This document shows, piece by piece, positions 25,936 through 35,644 of a stretch of 62,722 nt of DNA (position 1 is the stretch's first letter; every line of letters starts with the position of its first letter). The stretch lies in the NCBI GenBank assembly GCA_050480245.1, contig JBCNEQ010000030.1. The stretch is one strand, 5' to 3'. The notes under the pieces are model-generated. The model did no database searches and was not told the DNA's origin. It worked only from the letters and a program-made list of their open reading frames with translations. The translations under genes and the position numbers were made by a program. The stretch comes from Anoxybacillus sp050480245. Its GTDB lineage: Bacteria; Bacillota; Bacilli; Bacillales; Anoxybacillaceae.

Positions 25936-26853
25936 ATGCAGCAAATTCCAAAGGAAATGTTTCAGCCTGCATCGGTTGATTTAAGTGAAGCGGAAAAAAT
26001 TTCGAAACCAAGCCTTTCATTTTGGAAAGACGTATCGATCCGTTTCCGTAAAAATAAATTAGCGATGTTCGGTCTTGTTTTGCTTTTCATTCTCGTATTC
26101 ATGGCAATTTTTGGACCGATGATGACACCGCACGATTATCGAACAAACGATTTAATGAATACAAATAAGCCCCCGTCCGCTGAACACTGGTTTGGTACAG
26201 ATGAACTTGGACGGGATATTTTTGCGCGCACATGGTATGGGGCACGTATTTCATTATTTATCGGTGTGGCTGCGGCGCTCATTGACTTATTTATCGGCGT
26301 ATTATGGGGCGGTATCGCTGGTTTCCGTGGTGGACGTACAGATGAAGTAATGATGCGCATTGCCGATATTTTATGGGGCGTTCCGTACTTACTTTTAGTT
26401 ATTTTGTTAATGGTCGTGTTAGAACAAGGATTAGGAACGATGATTTTGGCGATGACGATTACAGGTTGGATTAACATGGCGCGTATTGTGCGCGGACAAG
26501 TCCTTCAGTTGAAAAATCAAGAGTACGTTCTTGCAGCGCAAACATTAGGGGCAAGCACATCACGTATTATGTTTAGACATTTAATTCCAAATACAATGGG
26601 TCCAATTCTCGTAACGATGACGTTAACGATTCCTTCCGCTATTTTTACTGAGGCCTTTTTAAGTTATCTCGGTCTTGGTGTTCCGCAGCCGTTGGCAAGT
26701 TGGGGAACGATGGCCTCTGATGGTGTATCAGCGTTACAATATTATCCATGGCGCTTATTTTTCCCAGCAACGATGATCTGCTTAACGATTTTTGCGTTTA
26801 ACGTTGTTGGTGATGGGTTGCGCGATGCATTAGATCCAAGATTGCGTAAGTAA
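25936..26853 (+). CDS. oppC: Oligopeptide ABC transporter permease OppC
   Basis: A 305-residue second permease. It has the OppC N-terminal extension (SLSFWKDVSIRFRKNKLA), then FGTDELGRDIFART, typical of DppC/OppC, and an EAA loop (EYVLAAQTLGASTSRI). Six membrane segments. Partner of OppB; tightly packed in the operon. Confidence 0.93.
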   Translation: MQQIPKEMFQPASVDLSEAEKISKPSLSFWKDVSIRFRKNKLAMFGLVLLFILVFMAIFGPMMTPHDYRTNDLMNTNKPPSAEHWFGTDELGRDIFARTWYGARISLFIGVAAALIDLFIGVLWGGIAGFRGGRTDEVMMRIADILWGVPYLLLVILLMVVLEQGLGTMILAMTITGWINMARIVRGQVLQLKNQEYVLAAQTLGASTSRIMFRHLIPNTMGPILVTMTLTIPSAIFTEAFLSYLGLGVPQPLASWGTMASDGVSALQYYPWRLFFPATMICLTIFAFNVVGDGLRDALDPRLRK

Positions 26854-26867
26854 AGAGGGGTGAGGAC

Positions 26868-27935
26868 ATGGAGAAATTGCTTGAAGTAAAAAACTTAGAG
26901 GTATCCTTTCAAACGTATGGTGGAGAAGTACAAGCGGTTCGCGGTGTAAGCTTTCACGTCAATAAAGGTGAAACGCTTGCGATTGTAGGTGAATCGGGAT
27001 CAGGAAAAAGTGTTACATCGCAAACGATTATGCGCCTCATTCCGATGCCGCCTGGAAAAATCAAAAACGGTCAAATTTTATTTAATGGGGAAGACCTCGT
27101 GAAAAAGACCGATAAAGAAATGGAGCAAATTCGCGGGAAAGATATTGGTATGATTTTCCAAGATCCGATGACATCATTAAATCCGACAATGAAAGTCGGT
27201 AAACAAATTATGGAAGTTCTCGTTAAACACCAAAATATGTCACCCGCGCAAGCAAAAGAACGTGCGATTGAGTTATTGAAACTTGTTGGTATTCCGATGC
27301 CTGAAAAACGTGTTAACCAATACCCACACGAGTTTTCTGGTGGAATGAGACAACGTGCAATGATTGCCGTAGCGCTTGCATCTAATCCGAAGTTGCTCAT
27401 TGCTGATGAGCCGACGACAGCGCTAGACGTGACGATCCAAGCGCAAATTTTAGAGTTAATGAAAGACTTGCAAAAGAAGATGGGGACGTCCATTATTTTT
27501 ATTACCCACGACTTAGGCGTTGTTGCAAATATGGCAGATCGCGTCGCTGTTATGTATGCAGGAAAAATTGTGGAAATGGGAACGGTGGATGAAATTTTCT
27601 ATGACCCACGCCATCCATACACATGGGGTCTACTTGCATCGATGCCAAGCTTAGACAGCGATGATAAAAAGGAGTTAGCTGCCATTCCAGGTTCGCCACC
27701 GGATTTAACGAATCCACCGAAAGGGGACGCTTTTGCGCCACGCAATCCGTATGCCATGCGCATCGATTTTGAACAAGAGCCACCGTTATTTAAAATTTCT
27801 GATACACACTATGCGGCAACATGGTTGCTACATCCGAATGCACCGAAAGTCGAGCCGCCTGAAGCAGTAAAAAAACGGTTGCGTAAACTCTCCTCAAACT
27901 ACGATAAACCGATTATTGTAAAGGAGAGTGAGTAA
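26868..27935 (+). CDS. oppD: Oligopeptide ABC transporter ATPase OppD
   Basis: A 355-residue ATPase with Walker A GESGSGKS, signature SGGMRQR and Walker B LLIADEPTTALD. After the nucleotide domain comes the C-terminal OppC/OppD extension (HPYTWGLLASMPSLD, IPGSPPDL), which in several homologues binds an iron-sulfur cluster. Hydrolyses ATP with OppF for peptide import. Confidence 0.94.
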   Translation: MEKLLEVKNLEVSFQTYGGEVQAVRGVSFHVNKGETLAIVGESGSGKSVTSQTIMRLIPMPPGKIKNGQILFNGEDLVKKTDKEMEQIRGKDIGMIFQDPMTSLNPTMKVGKQIMEVLVKHQNMSPAQAKERAIELLKLVGIPMPEKRVNQYPHEFSGGMRQRAMIAVALASNPKLLIADEPTTALDVTIQAQILELMKDLQKKMGTSIIFITHDLGVVANMADRVAVMYAGKIVEMGTVDEIFYDPRHPYTWGLLASMPSLDSDDKKELAAIPGSPPDLTNPPKGDAFAPRNPYAMRIDFEQEPPLFKISDTHYAATWLLHPNAPKVEPPEAVKKRLRKLSSNYDKPIIVKESE

Positions 27936-27938
27936 AAA

Positions 27939-28880
27939 ATGGCACAACAAAAACAAAAACTCGTTGAAGTGAAAAACTTAAAACAATATTTTAAAGTCGG
28001 GAAGGGTCAAGTCGTTAAGGCGGTTGACGATGTGACGTTCGATATTTATAAAGGCGAAACGCTCGGTCTTGTTGGGGAGTCAGGATGCGGAAAGTCAACG
28101 ACAGGCCGTACAATTATCGGGCTATATGAAGCAACAGATGGCGAAGTGTTGTTTAACGGGTTGAGCGTCCATCGAAAAAAATCGGCGAAAGAAGCGAAAG
28201 AATTAAAACGGAAAATGCAAATGATTTTCCAAGATCCGTATGCGTCATTAAATCCACGTATGACGGTTGCGGATATTATTGCGGAAGGAATCGACATTCA
28301 CGGCTTAGCGTCGTCGAAAGAAGAGCGTATGAATCGCGTATATGAGCTTCTTGAAACAGTCGGATTAAATCGTGAACATGCGAACCGTTATCCACATGAG
28401 TTTTCGGGTGGTCAGCGTCAGCGGATCGGTATTGCGCGCGCATTGGCGGTTGAGCCGGAGTTTATTATTGCGGACGAGCCGATCTCGGCACTTGACGTAT
28501 CGATTCAAGCGCAAGTCGTCAACTTAATGAAAAGGCTGCAGCGTGAAAAAGGGTTAACGTATTTATTTATCGCGCACGATTTGTCGATGGTGAAATACAT
28601 TAGCGATCGCATCGGTGTTATGTATTTCGGAAAAATGGTTGAGCTTGCTGATGCAGAAGAACTGTATCGCAACCCAATTCATCCATACACAAAATCGCTC
28701 CTTTCTGCGATTCCACATCCAGATCCAGAAACAGAGCGGACACGAAAACGGATTATTTACGATCCGTCACAACATAACTATAAAGAGGGCGAAGACGTGC
28801 GCATGCGCGAAATTACGCCAGGTCATTTCGTTTACTGCTCCGAAGCAGAGTACGAAAAATATAAAGCGATGTACAGCTAA
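27939..28880 (+). CDS. oppF: Oligopeptide ABC transporter ATPase OppF
   Basis: A 313-residue second ATPase: Walker A GESGCGKS, signature SGGQRQR, Walker B FIIADEPISALD, and a C-terminal stretch with HPYTKSLLSAIPHPDP. It starts three bases after oppD. Last gene of the opp operon, ending in a strong terminator. In B. subtilis Opp imports competence and sporulation signalling peptides as well as nutrients. Confidence 0.94.
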   Translation: MAQQKQKLVEVKNLKQYFKVGKGQVVKAVDDVTFDIYKGETLGLVGESGCGKSTTGRTIIGLYEATDGEVLFNGLSVHRKKSAKEAKELKRKMQMIFQDPYASLNPRMTVADIIAEGIDIHGLASSKEERMNRVYELLETVGLNREHANRYPHEFSGGQRQRIGIARALAVEPEFIIADEPISALDVSIQAQVVNLMKRLQREKGLTYLFIAHDLSMVKYISDRIGVMYFGKMVELADAEELYRNPIHPYTKSLLSAIPHPDPETERTRKRIIYDPSQHNYKEGEDVRMREITPGHFVYCSEAEYEKYKAMYS

Positions 28881-28911
28881 TCTCTCGGCTTTCGAGAGAT
28901 TAGCTTTTTTC
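28875..28911 (+). terminator. Terminator of the opp operon
   Basis: AGCTAATCTCTCG (28875-28887) pairs perfectly with CGAGAGATTAGCT (28893-28905), then a T-run. Confidence 0.93.
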
Positions 28912-28970
28912 GTTTGATGCACTAAAGTATTATACAATATTTTGATTTATTTGACTATTTCGTTTTTAAA

Positions 28971-29000
28971 AAAAGCTCCGAGATTATCTCGAAGCTTTTT
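28971..29000 (-). terminator. Terminator of the small gene at 28984
   Basis: AAAGCTCCGAGA pairs with TCTCGAAGCTTT (one C-A mismatch) around a three-base loop, with A-run and T-run flanks. On the minus strand it overlaps the stop of the 63-residue protein. Confidence 0.7.
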
Positions 29001-29175
29001 TGCCTCCGACCATTTTCCAACCGGTTTGGATATGTTCGCTCATTGCTGTATGTAGCCGTTTTTTCCGTCCACCAAATACGTTTTCCCCGATGCCGTTTAA
29101 AATGACGCCCATGAGCGCCGTGATGCCAATCACTAAAATAGCGACAATCGTAAAGTCAATAAAAAATTGCGCCAT
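28984..29175 (-). CDS. Small single-span membrane protein
   Basis: A 63-residue protein: MAQFFIDFTIVAILVIG and following residues form one long hydrophobic segment, then a basic tail (GGRKKRLHT, GGKKASR). The start at 29175 follows AAAGGGGGAAG. It stands between oppF and spx in the place of B. subtilis yjbB-yjbC, to which it is not related as far as I can see. Family not recognised. Confidence 0.65.
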   Translation of the reverse strand: MAQFFIDFTIVAILVIGITALMGVILNGIGENVFGGRKKRLHTAMSEHIQTGWKMVGGKKASR

Positions 29176-29425
29176 TGTCACTTCCCCCTTTGTTTTCCCA
29201 TGTTTACTTCTATTGTAGAGAAAATTTACAAGAGAAGCAACGAAAAATGAAACCATTTTGATCGGACAACCGTATAATATGTTGGGTAAAATTGAAAAAA
29301 GGTGTATCTTTCTAAACTTTTTTGTTGTATAATGTACGTTGTAAAGTTTTTTAAAGTCATTTTAAAATAAGATGTGTTTTAATACAGAAAGCGAACAAAG
29401 CAACCCATAAGGGAGTGATTCACAT

Positions 29426-29836
29426 ATGGTGATCGTATATTCATCGCCAAGTTGTACGTCTTGTCGAAAAGCAAAAGCATGGTTAGAAGAGCATAACATT
29501 CCGTATAAAGAGCGCAATATTTTCGCTGAACCGTTAACGATTGAAGAAATTAAAGGCATTTTGCGCATGACCGAAAACGGGACAGACGAAATTATTTCGA
29601 CGAGATCAAAAATTTTTCAAAAGCTAAATATTCAAGTCGATTCATTGCCGCTGCAAGATTTATATGAAATTATTCGCCAACATCCAGGCTTGTTGCGCCG
29701 TCCGATCATTATGGACGAAAAGCGCCTGCAAGTTGGCTACAATGAAGACGAAATTCGCCGCTTTTTACCGAGAAAAGTGCGGACGTATCAATTGCGTCAG
29801 GCACAACAGCTCGTCAACAACAAAGGCTTAGCATAA
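29426..29836 (+). CDS. spx: Global redox regulator Spx
   Basis: A 136-residue ArsC-like protein that binds the alpha C-terminal domain of RNA polymerase and redirects transcription under disulfide stress. The redox switch C10-x-x-C13 is intact (CTSC), as are the GTDEIISTRSK stretch and LRRPI. Nearly identical to B. subtilis Spx over its length. ATG 29426 follows AAGGGAGTGA. The genes for two of its proteolysis partners, mecA and yjbH, lie nearby. Confidence 0.97.
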   Translation: MVIVYSSPSCTSCRKAKAWLEEHNIPYKERNIFAEPLTIEEIKGILRMTENGTDEIISTRSKIFQKLNIQVDSLPLQDLYEIIRQHPGLLRRPIIMDEKRLQVGYNEDEIRRFLPRKVRTYQLRQAQQLVNNKGLA

Positions 29837-29852
29837 ACGCTAAGCCTTTTTA
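29822..29852. terminator. Bidirectional terminator between spx and clsA
   Basis: AAAGGCTTAGC (29822-29832) pairs with GCTAAGCCTTT (29839-29849), followed by T. It contains the spx stop and borders the stop of the convergent clsA. Confidence 0.88.
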
Positions 29853-31358
29853 CAATAGCGGCGAAAGGAGGCGAGCAGTCGACTCGGCGAGCCGCATCCA
29901 AAGCGGTCGGAGTTTGAATTGGTTGATATCAATTTTTGATGAATGCTCGAAGTCGTTTATAAAATCATCGACTAACGTTTGCACGCTTGGCGTTTGATAT
30001 AAAAACGCATTCACCTCAAAATTTAAATGAAAGCTGCGCATATCCATATTCGCTGTGCCGATGGAAGCGAGTTCTCCATCTACAACGATAATTTTGCTGT
30101 GCATAAATCCTTTTTCGTATTCGTAAATGGTCGCTCCTGCTTCGAGTAGTTCGGGAAAATAAGAGCGTGACGCATAAAATACAATTTTCTTATCCGGTCG
30201 CTTTGGGACAAGAAGCCGCACGTCAATTCCGCTTAATGCCGCCACTTTTAATGCCGTTAAAATGTCCTCATCTGGAATAAAATACGGCGAGGCGATCCAG
30301 ATCGAGCGCTGTGCCGATGTAATCATCGCAAAAAATAAATGTTTCAGCACTTCCCATTTCGTATCCGGTCCGCCGGCGACAAGCTGAACGCCTCCAAGTG
30401 CTTCATCCTCAACTGTCGGTGCACTTAAGTAGTTCAGCGTTAATAGCTGTTGACCGGTCATGTAATACCAATCTTGTAAAAAAATAAGTTGTAGCGTACG
30501 TACTGCTTCGCCGTACACGAATAAATGCGTATCGCGCCAAAAGCCGAAATATTCGTTTTTCCCTAAATATTCGTCTCCAATATTTAACCCGCCAACAAAA
30601 CCGACTTTTCCATCAACGACGATAATTTTACGATGGTTGCGGAAGTTAATTTTATTGTTTAAAAACGGCAAGCGCACAGGGGAGAAAGGGATGATATCAA
30701 CGCCAGCTTCACGCATCTCCTGTATGTACGTTTTCGATAGCTGCCAACTGCCGACCGCATCGTATAAAAAGCGGACGTGCACCCCTTTTTTTGCTTTGCC
30801 CATTAATATTTGCTTCAGCCGTTGGCCGATGTCGTCGTCACGTACGATATAATATTCAAGATGAATGTGATGCTCGGCTTTTTCCAATTCGGCAAAAATA
30901 GCGGCAAACGTTTCTTCTCCGTTCGTTAAGACGCGCGTTTGCGTAGCGGTTGAAATCGATTCTTTCGTCATGCGTCTCGCTAGTTGTAGCAACGGCTGTT
31001 GATGCGGTTTCATATATAATGTTTGCGCGTCATGCGCCTCGTTGCGCTCTAGTTTGCGAAACGTTTGTTCATCAAGCAACGCCTTTTTTCGAAATAGTCG
31101 TTTTTTGCGATAGTTTTGGCCGAGTAAAAAATAAAGAATAAAACCAACGAGCGGAAAGCTGCTGAATAAAACGAGCCATGCGAGCGTTTTTGTTGGATGG
31201 CGATTTTCTAAAAAGATGACAAACGAAATAAAAATTACTGACAAGGTGACAAATAAGCTGAACGTCCCGAGCAGCCAGCCTTCCCAATAATCTTTTATCA
31301 CTACTAAAAAGCCGACGAAAGCAAGTATAAATAGCACAACTTTTAAAGCGTTTCTCAT
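29850..31358 (-). CDS. clsA: Cardiolipin synthase
   Basis: A 502-residue membrane enzyme joining two phosphatidylglycerol molecules. Two N-terminal membrane helices (about 5-60) are followed by two phospholipase-D HKD motifs, HRKIIVVDGKVGFVGGLN and HSKIIVVDGELASIGTANMD. The start at 31358 has CAGGTGA upstream; a longer frame would run into the mecA terminator. In B. subtilis this position between spx and mecA holds yjbE instead. Confidence 0.92.
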   Translation of the reverse strand: MRNALKVVLFILAFVGFLVVIKDYWEGWLLGTFSLFVTLSVIFISFVIFLENRHPTKTLAWLVLFSSFPLVGFILYFLLGQNYRKKRLFRKKALLDEQTFRKLERNEAHDAQTLYMKPHQQPLLQLARRMTKESISTATQTRVLTNGEETFAAIFAELEKAEHHIHLEYYIVRDDDIGQRLKQILMGKAKKGVHVRFLYDAVGSWQLSKTYIQEMREAGVDIIPFSPVRLPFLNNKINFRNHRKIIVVDGKVGFVGGLNIGDEYLGKNEYFGFWRDTHLFVYGEAVRTLQLIFLQDWYYMTGQQLLTLNYLSAPTVEDEALGGVQLVAGGPDTKWEVLKHLFFAMITSAQRSIWIASPYFIPDEDILTALKVAALSGIDVRLLVPKRPDKKIVFYASRSYFPELLEAGATIYEYEKGFMHSKIIVVDGELASIGTANMDMRSFHLNFEVNAFLYQTPSVQTLVDDFINDFEHSSKIDINQFKLRPLWMRLAESTARLLSPLL

Positions 31359-31382
31359 TTGTTGTTCACCTGACCTCGCGAG

Positions 31383-31414
31383 AAAAAAGCCGATTTCAAT
31401 CAATTGAAATCGGC
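31383..31414 (-). terminator. Terminator of mecA
   Basis: GCCGATTTCAAT (31389-31400) pairs perfectly with ATTGAAATCGGC (31403-31414) around a two-base loop. On the minus strand six T follow. Confidence 0.9.
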
Positions 31415-31415
31415 G

Positions 31416-32081
31416 TTATGAGTTTGGAAAGTGTTTGGCGATCATTGTTAATGCTTGTTCTGCGATGACGATTTTTCCGTATTCTTCGAGACGATGAATC
31501 GTCATTTGCGAATCTTGCCCGTATTCAAGCAATATGCTTAACATATTGTCAATGTCGCGATCGGTATCCTCTTCTGTAAATTCGACGTACAAGTAGTAGT
31601 GATTTTCAAATGCGAATAGTTTGTTGTGCAATGTTGAAAAATCGCGACGGTGCGCAAGAGCAATGACGTCTTCAATCGTTTTGAAACGGATGACGAACTG
31701 GAGCGGATTATCAGGTTCTGATGACGATGCTTTTATAATGTTAAAATGCTGGTCTAATATATGTTCAATTTTTTCATCAACCGGTAAGTCTCTGAAGCGT
31801 TCATCGACAATTGGCAATTCGAGTTTGCTGCCGTCTTTTGAAATTTGCGCTTTTGTGACGAATACTTCTAACCCTTTTTCAAGAGCATGCACTTGAATCC
31901 AAAGCGGTCCTTCTAAATAAATTTCTGCTTCTTGATGGATTTCATCCATCATTTCCCAAAATAATTCTTCACTCCGTTCGCGATTGTACCAAATTTCTTC
32001 ACGATCGAAGCCGCGTTCTTCAATATCTCCGTAAGATATATATAGTTTCAACGTATATTCATTGATGCGTTCGATTTCCAT
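31416..32081 (-). CDS. mecA: Adaptor protein MecA
   Basis: A 221-residue adaptor delivering substrates such as ComK and Spx to ClpCP. The N-terminal recognition domain begins MEIERINEYTLKLYISYGDIEERGF; the C-terminal domain (about 125-221) binds ClpC. Length and sequence match Bacillus MecA. ATG 32081 follows GGAGCTGAGGAA. Single-gene unit with its own terminator; upstream it diverges from coiA. Confidence 0.95.
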   Translation of the reverse strand: MEIERINEYTLKLYISYGDIEERGFDREEIWYNRERSEELFWEMMDEIHQEAEIYLEGPLWIQVHALEKGLEVFVTKAQISKDGSKLELPIVDERFRDLPVDEKIEHILDQHFNIIKASSSEPDNPLQFVIRFKTIEDVIALAHRRDFSTLHNKLFAFENHYYLYVEFTEEDTDRDIDNMLSILLEYGQDSQMTIHRLEEYGKIVIAEQALTMIAKHFPNS

Positions 32082-32304
32082 GTTCCTCAGCTCCCTTCTA
32101 CGATTATCCAGTCAGGAAGGGAATGTATCCCCGAGCGTTCGCCCATCCTCCTACATCTTGTACTTCTATTGTATGACAAAATGTGAAAGAAGGGAAATAA
32201 AAAACGCCTAATTCAATAAATTTAGTTGTTCCCCTATTTTTTGTATTTGTTGCAGGAAAAAAGACGATGATGGTGAAAAAATGTGTGGAGAAAGGAGAGG
32301 TTAT

Positions 32305-33489
32305 ATGTTTGTCGCATTATTGAAAAATGGAGAAACATGTTCGTTGTTAGACGATTGGACGATCGAGGAGCTACATGTATTGCGAGCGACGCAGGCGTTT
32401 TTTTGTCCTGTTTGTTTAAAACGAGTTCAGTTGAAAATAGGGACAAAACGTATGCCGCATTTTGCGCACGAAACGAAATGTACGATTGAAACAGAGCGGG
32501 AGACATTTGCTCATTTACAAGGGAAACAACAATTGTATGAATGGTTGACAAATGAAAAAATCGAAGTAGAAGTCGAGAAGTATTTGCGGCACATTCAGCA
32601 ACGTCCAGATGTATTTGTTCGACATATGCAACACATGTACGCGATCGAATATCAATGTTCCGTCATTCCATTCTCTTTATTCGCGAAACGAACGAATGCA
32701 TACAAGAACGCACATATTGTCCCGATTTGGTTACTTCATACATCTCATGTCAAACGCCGCAGTTTGTTTTTTCAACTTTCCTCATTTTCATGGCTATTTT
32801 TCAATGATCAAGAAGTCATCCCGTTTTATTGTGCTGAACGCCGAGAAGTATCGTTTCTTCATCATCTTATTCCGCTCTCTTCTACGCTCGCATACGGAGA
32901 ATGGGCGACGTTTCCACTTCATGCGATGTCGTTTTCTTCTTTTTTTCAGACGCCACAACGACAACATGATGTTTTGTTTCATGCATGGCAAATGAAAAAG
33001 AAGCAATGGCGGCTATCTCCCCTATACTATCGCACAAATCGAACGTTTTGCCGCATCGTATATCATGCGCATATGACCCCATCATTATTTCCGCATGAAG
33101 CTGGCATTCCGCTTCGCCATTCGTATTGGTTTGAGACACCTCCGTTTATTTGGCAAACGTATATGTTAGTTGAGATGATGAACGTTCCGCTTCATGTGAC
33201 GTTTTCGTTTCATCAATTATATGAACGATTGCAGCGTTTCATTCGTCAAAACGTCGTTCATATTCGCCTTTTACCGCTCGTGACAAAGAGTCATTATTCG
33301 TACGCGCTCATGGATTATTTACACGCGCTCGTTTCGCTTCGTTTTTTAAAAAAAGTCGGAAAAAGTTCGTTTCAGCGCATTCGTTCATGGTCGCTTCCGC
33401 GCACAATAGAAGAAGCGATCGTTGGAGATGAACAAGTGTTGCGACGAATCGTAAGCAAAAAAGAGGATTTTTTCACAAAACGAGAATAA
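32305..33489 (+). CDS. coiA: Competence protein CoiA
   Basis: A 394-residue competence protein used during uptake and recombination of transforming DNA. It has an N-terminal zinc-binding-type set C34-x2-C37, H53-x2-H56, C60 (CPVC, PHFAH), then a restriction-nuclease-like core with RPDVFV and AIEYQCS (acidic residues and E-x-Q). The rest is aromatic and basic. ATG 32305 follows GAAAGGAGAGG. Beside mecA, itself a competence regulator. Confidence 0.88.
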   Translation: MFVALLKNGETCSLLDDWTIEELHVLRATQAFFCPVCLKRVQLKIGTKRMPHFAHETKCTIETERETFAHLQGKQQLYEWLTNEKIEVEVEKYLRHIQQRPDVFVRHMQHMYAIEYQCSVIPFSLFAKRTNAYKNAHIVPIWLLHTSHVKRRSLFFQLSSFSWLFFNDQEVIPFYCAERREVSFLHHLIPLSSTLAYGEWATFPLHAMSFSSFFQTPQRQHDVLFHAWQMKKKQWRLSPLYYRTNRTFCRIVYHAHMTPSLFPHEAGIPLRHSYWFETPPFIWQTYMLVEMMNVPLHVTFSFHQLYERLQRFIRQNVVHIRLLPLVTKSHYSYALMDYLHALVSLRFLKKVGKSSFQRIRSWSLPRTIEEAIVGDEQVLRRIVSKKEDFFTKRE

Positions 33490-33526
33490 TATATAAGTAA
33501 ACATTTTGATGTAAGAGGTGATGAAC

Positions 33527-35323
33527 ATGGCAAAAACGTTGCCGACACGCAAAGACGTTCCGGTAGAGTACACATGGCGTCTCGAAGATATTTTTGCGAC
33601 GGATGAACAATGGGAACAAGAATTTCAACAAATTCAAGCACTGCTTCCGAAATTTTCGGAGTATAAAGGCAGATTAGGGGAAAGCGCACAGATGTTATAC
33701 GAGGCGTTACAATATCGCGACCATGTGTTCATGCGACTAGGAAAATTATATGCGTACGCACATATGCGCCATGACGAAGATACGGCTAATTCGCTTTATC
33801 AAGGATTGGAAACGAGAGCAGAAGGGTTGTATGCGGAAGCAGGTCAAGCGACGGCGTTTATCGTGCCAGAAATTTTAGCGATGGATGAAGATGTGTTGCG
33901 CACGTTTTTACAACAATACGAGCCGCTTCGTTTGTATGCGCATGAATTAGATGAAATGAACCGCCAACGTCCGCACGTGTTATCGGAAAAAGAAGAAGCG
34001 TTGCTTGCACAGGCGGCGGAAGTGATGAACGCATCAAGCAATACGTTCGGGGCGTTAAATAATGCTGATTTGCGTTTTCCGACGATTACAGATGAAAATG
34101 GCGAAGAAGTGGAAGTGACGCACGGCCGTTACATTCGTTTCCTTGAAAGCGAAGATCGCCGCGTCCGCCGCGATGCATTTAAAGCGGTATACGATACATA
34201 TCGCAAATATGAAAATACGTTTGCGAGCACGTTAAGCGGAGCGGTGAAGCGCAATAACTTTTTTGCGCGCGTTCGCAACTATCGCTCAGCGCGCGAGGCG
34301 GCATTAAGTAAAAACCAAATTCCTGAAACGGTGTACGATAACTTAATTGAAACGATTCATCGCTATTTGCCACTTTTGCATCGTTACGTTCAATTGCGCA
34401 AGCGCGTGCTCGGATTAGATGAATTGCATATGTACGATTTATATACGCCGCTTGTCAAACAAGTCGATATGAAAGTGACGTATGAAGAAGCAAAAGACAT
34501 ATTGTTAAAAGGATTGACGCCACTAGGTGACGAATATATTTCGATCGTGAAAGAAGGGTTTGATAACCGTTGGGTTGACGTGCAAGAAACGCGCGGCAAA
34601 CGAAGTGGAGCGTACTCGTCTGGTTCATATGGAACGAATCCGTACATTTTAATGAACTGGCAAGATAATGTGAACAACTTATTTACGCTTGCCCATGAGT
34701 TTGGCCATTCGGTGCATAGTTACTATACGCGCAAATATCAGCCGTATCCGTACGGAAACTATTCGATTTTCGTTGCGGAAGTCGCATCGACGTGCAACGA
34801 AGCGTTGTTGAACGATTATTTATTAAAAACGATCGATGACGAGAAGAAAAAGTTATATTTATTAAACCATTATTTAGAAACGTTCCGAGGGACGGTGTTC
34901 CGTCAAACGATGTTTGCGGAGTTTGAACATATGATTCATCAAATGGCACAAAACGGGGAAGCGCTGACCGCCAAAGTATTGACGGAAAAATATTATGAGC
35001 TAAACAAAACGTATTTCGGGGATGGCGTCGTCATCGATGAAGAAATCGGTTTAGAATGGGCGCGCATTCCGCATTTTTACTACAACTATTATGTGTATCA
35101 ATATGCGACAGGCTTTAGCGCTGCGACCGCATTAAGCAAACAAATTTTAGAAGAAGGTGCGCCAGCGGTTGAGCGATACATTGAGTTTTTAAAAGCCGGA
35201 AGCTCCGATTATCCGATTGAAGTGTTGAAAAAAGCAGGTGTCGATATGACAGCGCCTGAGCCGATTGAACAAGCGTGTCAAGTGTTCGAACAAAAATTAC
35301 AAGAACTCGAGCAACTATTGTAA
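33527..35323 (+). CDS. pepF: Oligoendopeptidase F
   Basis: A 598-residue cytoplasmic M3-family zinc metallopeptidase cutting oligopeptides. The zinc motif is HEFGH in LAHEFGHSVHSYY (near residue 390), with the third ligand glutamate in FVAEVASTCNEALL. ATG 33527 has AGAGGTGA six bases upstream. Downstream of coiA as in B. subtilis (yjbG). Confidence 0.95.
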   Translation: MAKTLPTRKDVPVEYTWRLEDIFATDEQWEQEFQQIQALLPKFSEYKGRLGESAQMLYEALQYRDHVFMRLGKLYAYAHMRHDEDTANSLYQGLETRAEGLYAEAGQATAFIVPEILAMDEDVLRTFLQQYEPLRLYAHELDEMNRQRPHVLSEKEEALLAQAAEVMNASSNTFGALNNADLRFPTITDENGEEVEVTHGRYIRFLESEDRRVRRDAFKAVYDTYRKYENTFASTLSGAVKRNNFFARVRNYRSAREAALSKNQIPETVYDNLIETIHRYLPLLHRYVQLRKRVLGLDELHMYDLYTPLVKQVDMKVTYEEAKDILLKGLTPLGDEYISIVKEGFDNRWVDVQETRGKRSGAYSSGSYGTNPYILMNWQDNVNNLFTLAHEFGHSVHSYYTRKYQPYPYGNYSIFVAEVASTCNEALLNDYLLKTIDDEKKKLYLLNHYLETFRGTVFRQTMFAEFEHMIHQMAQNGEALTAKVLTEKYYELNKTYFGDGVVIDEEIGLEWARIPHFYYNYYVYQYATGFSAATALSKQILEEGAPAVERYIEFLKAGSSDYPIEVLKKAGVDMTAPEPIEQACQVFEQKLQELEQLL

Positions 35324-35349
35324 AAGGCGACCGTGCGTCGCCTTTTTTC
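35322..35349. terminator. Bidirectional terminator between pepF and yizD
   Basis: AAAAGGCGAC (35322-35331) pairs perfectly with GTCGCCTTTT (35337-35346), followed by more T. Confidence 0.9.
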
Positions 35350-35512
35350 AATGAAATCCGCGAAAGCGGTGGCGGTTGTTCAAATAATTGAAAAACGAAA
35401 GGAAAGAAAGGAATAAAAACGGAATGGATATAAATAAAGGAAATAAACGCATTAATGCAAAAAAGTGAATGATGAGTGCGACAACAATCCAAACAATATG
35501 TAAAATGAACAT
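35348..35512 (-). CDS. yizD: YizD-like small membrane protein
   Basis: A 54-residue, strongly hydrophobic protein: MFILHIVWIVVALIIHFFAL and a second span of Phe/Leu/Ser, ending in a basic tail NNRHRFRGFH. ATG 35512 follows GAGGGGGGAA. It lies between pepF and roxS/yjbH, exactly where B. subtilis has yizD of similar size. The call rests mainly on size, topology and place. Confidence 0.65.
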   Translation of the reverse strand: MFILHIVWIVVALIIHFFALMRLFPLFISIPFLFLSFLSFFNYLNNRHRFRGFH

Positions 35513-35592
35513 CGTATTCCCCCCTCTATGTATTCATAATAAGCAAAAACGAAAATAATTATGACAAATGTGTGAACAAGTAAACAAAGCAC

Positions 35593-35644
35593 TTGTCAAG
35601 GCATAAAGGAGTCTGTTAATATATAAACGTGAAGTGAATCACAA
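35593..35644 (+). promoter_or_regulatory. roxS promoter with Rex-type operator
   Basis: TTGTCA (35593-35598), 18 bases, TAATAT (35617-35622). Over the expected start lies ACGTGAA-GTGA-ATCACAA (35627-35644), close to the Rex consensus TTGTGAA-N4-TTCACAA (11 of 14 arm bases). B. subtilis roxS is controlled by ResD and Rex. The same bases also resemble an Fnr box (CGTGA-N6-TCACA). Confidence 0.7.

Noticed and set aside
29256..29425. Defined promoter of spx
   Set aside because: Two TATAAT-like elements (29273 and 29328) occur but neither has a -35 at 16-18 bases; no single promoter could be chosen.
35115..35492. 125-codon minus-strand frame crossing the pepF end
   Set aside because: It crosses a terminator and overlaps pepF coding sequence; the 54-residue YizD-like frame has the ribosome site and membrane pattern.
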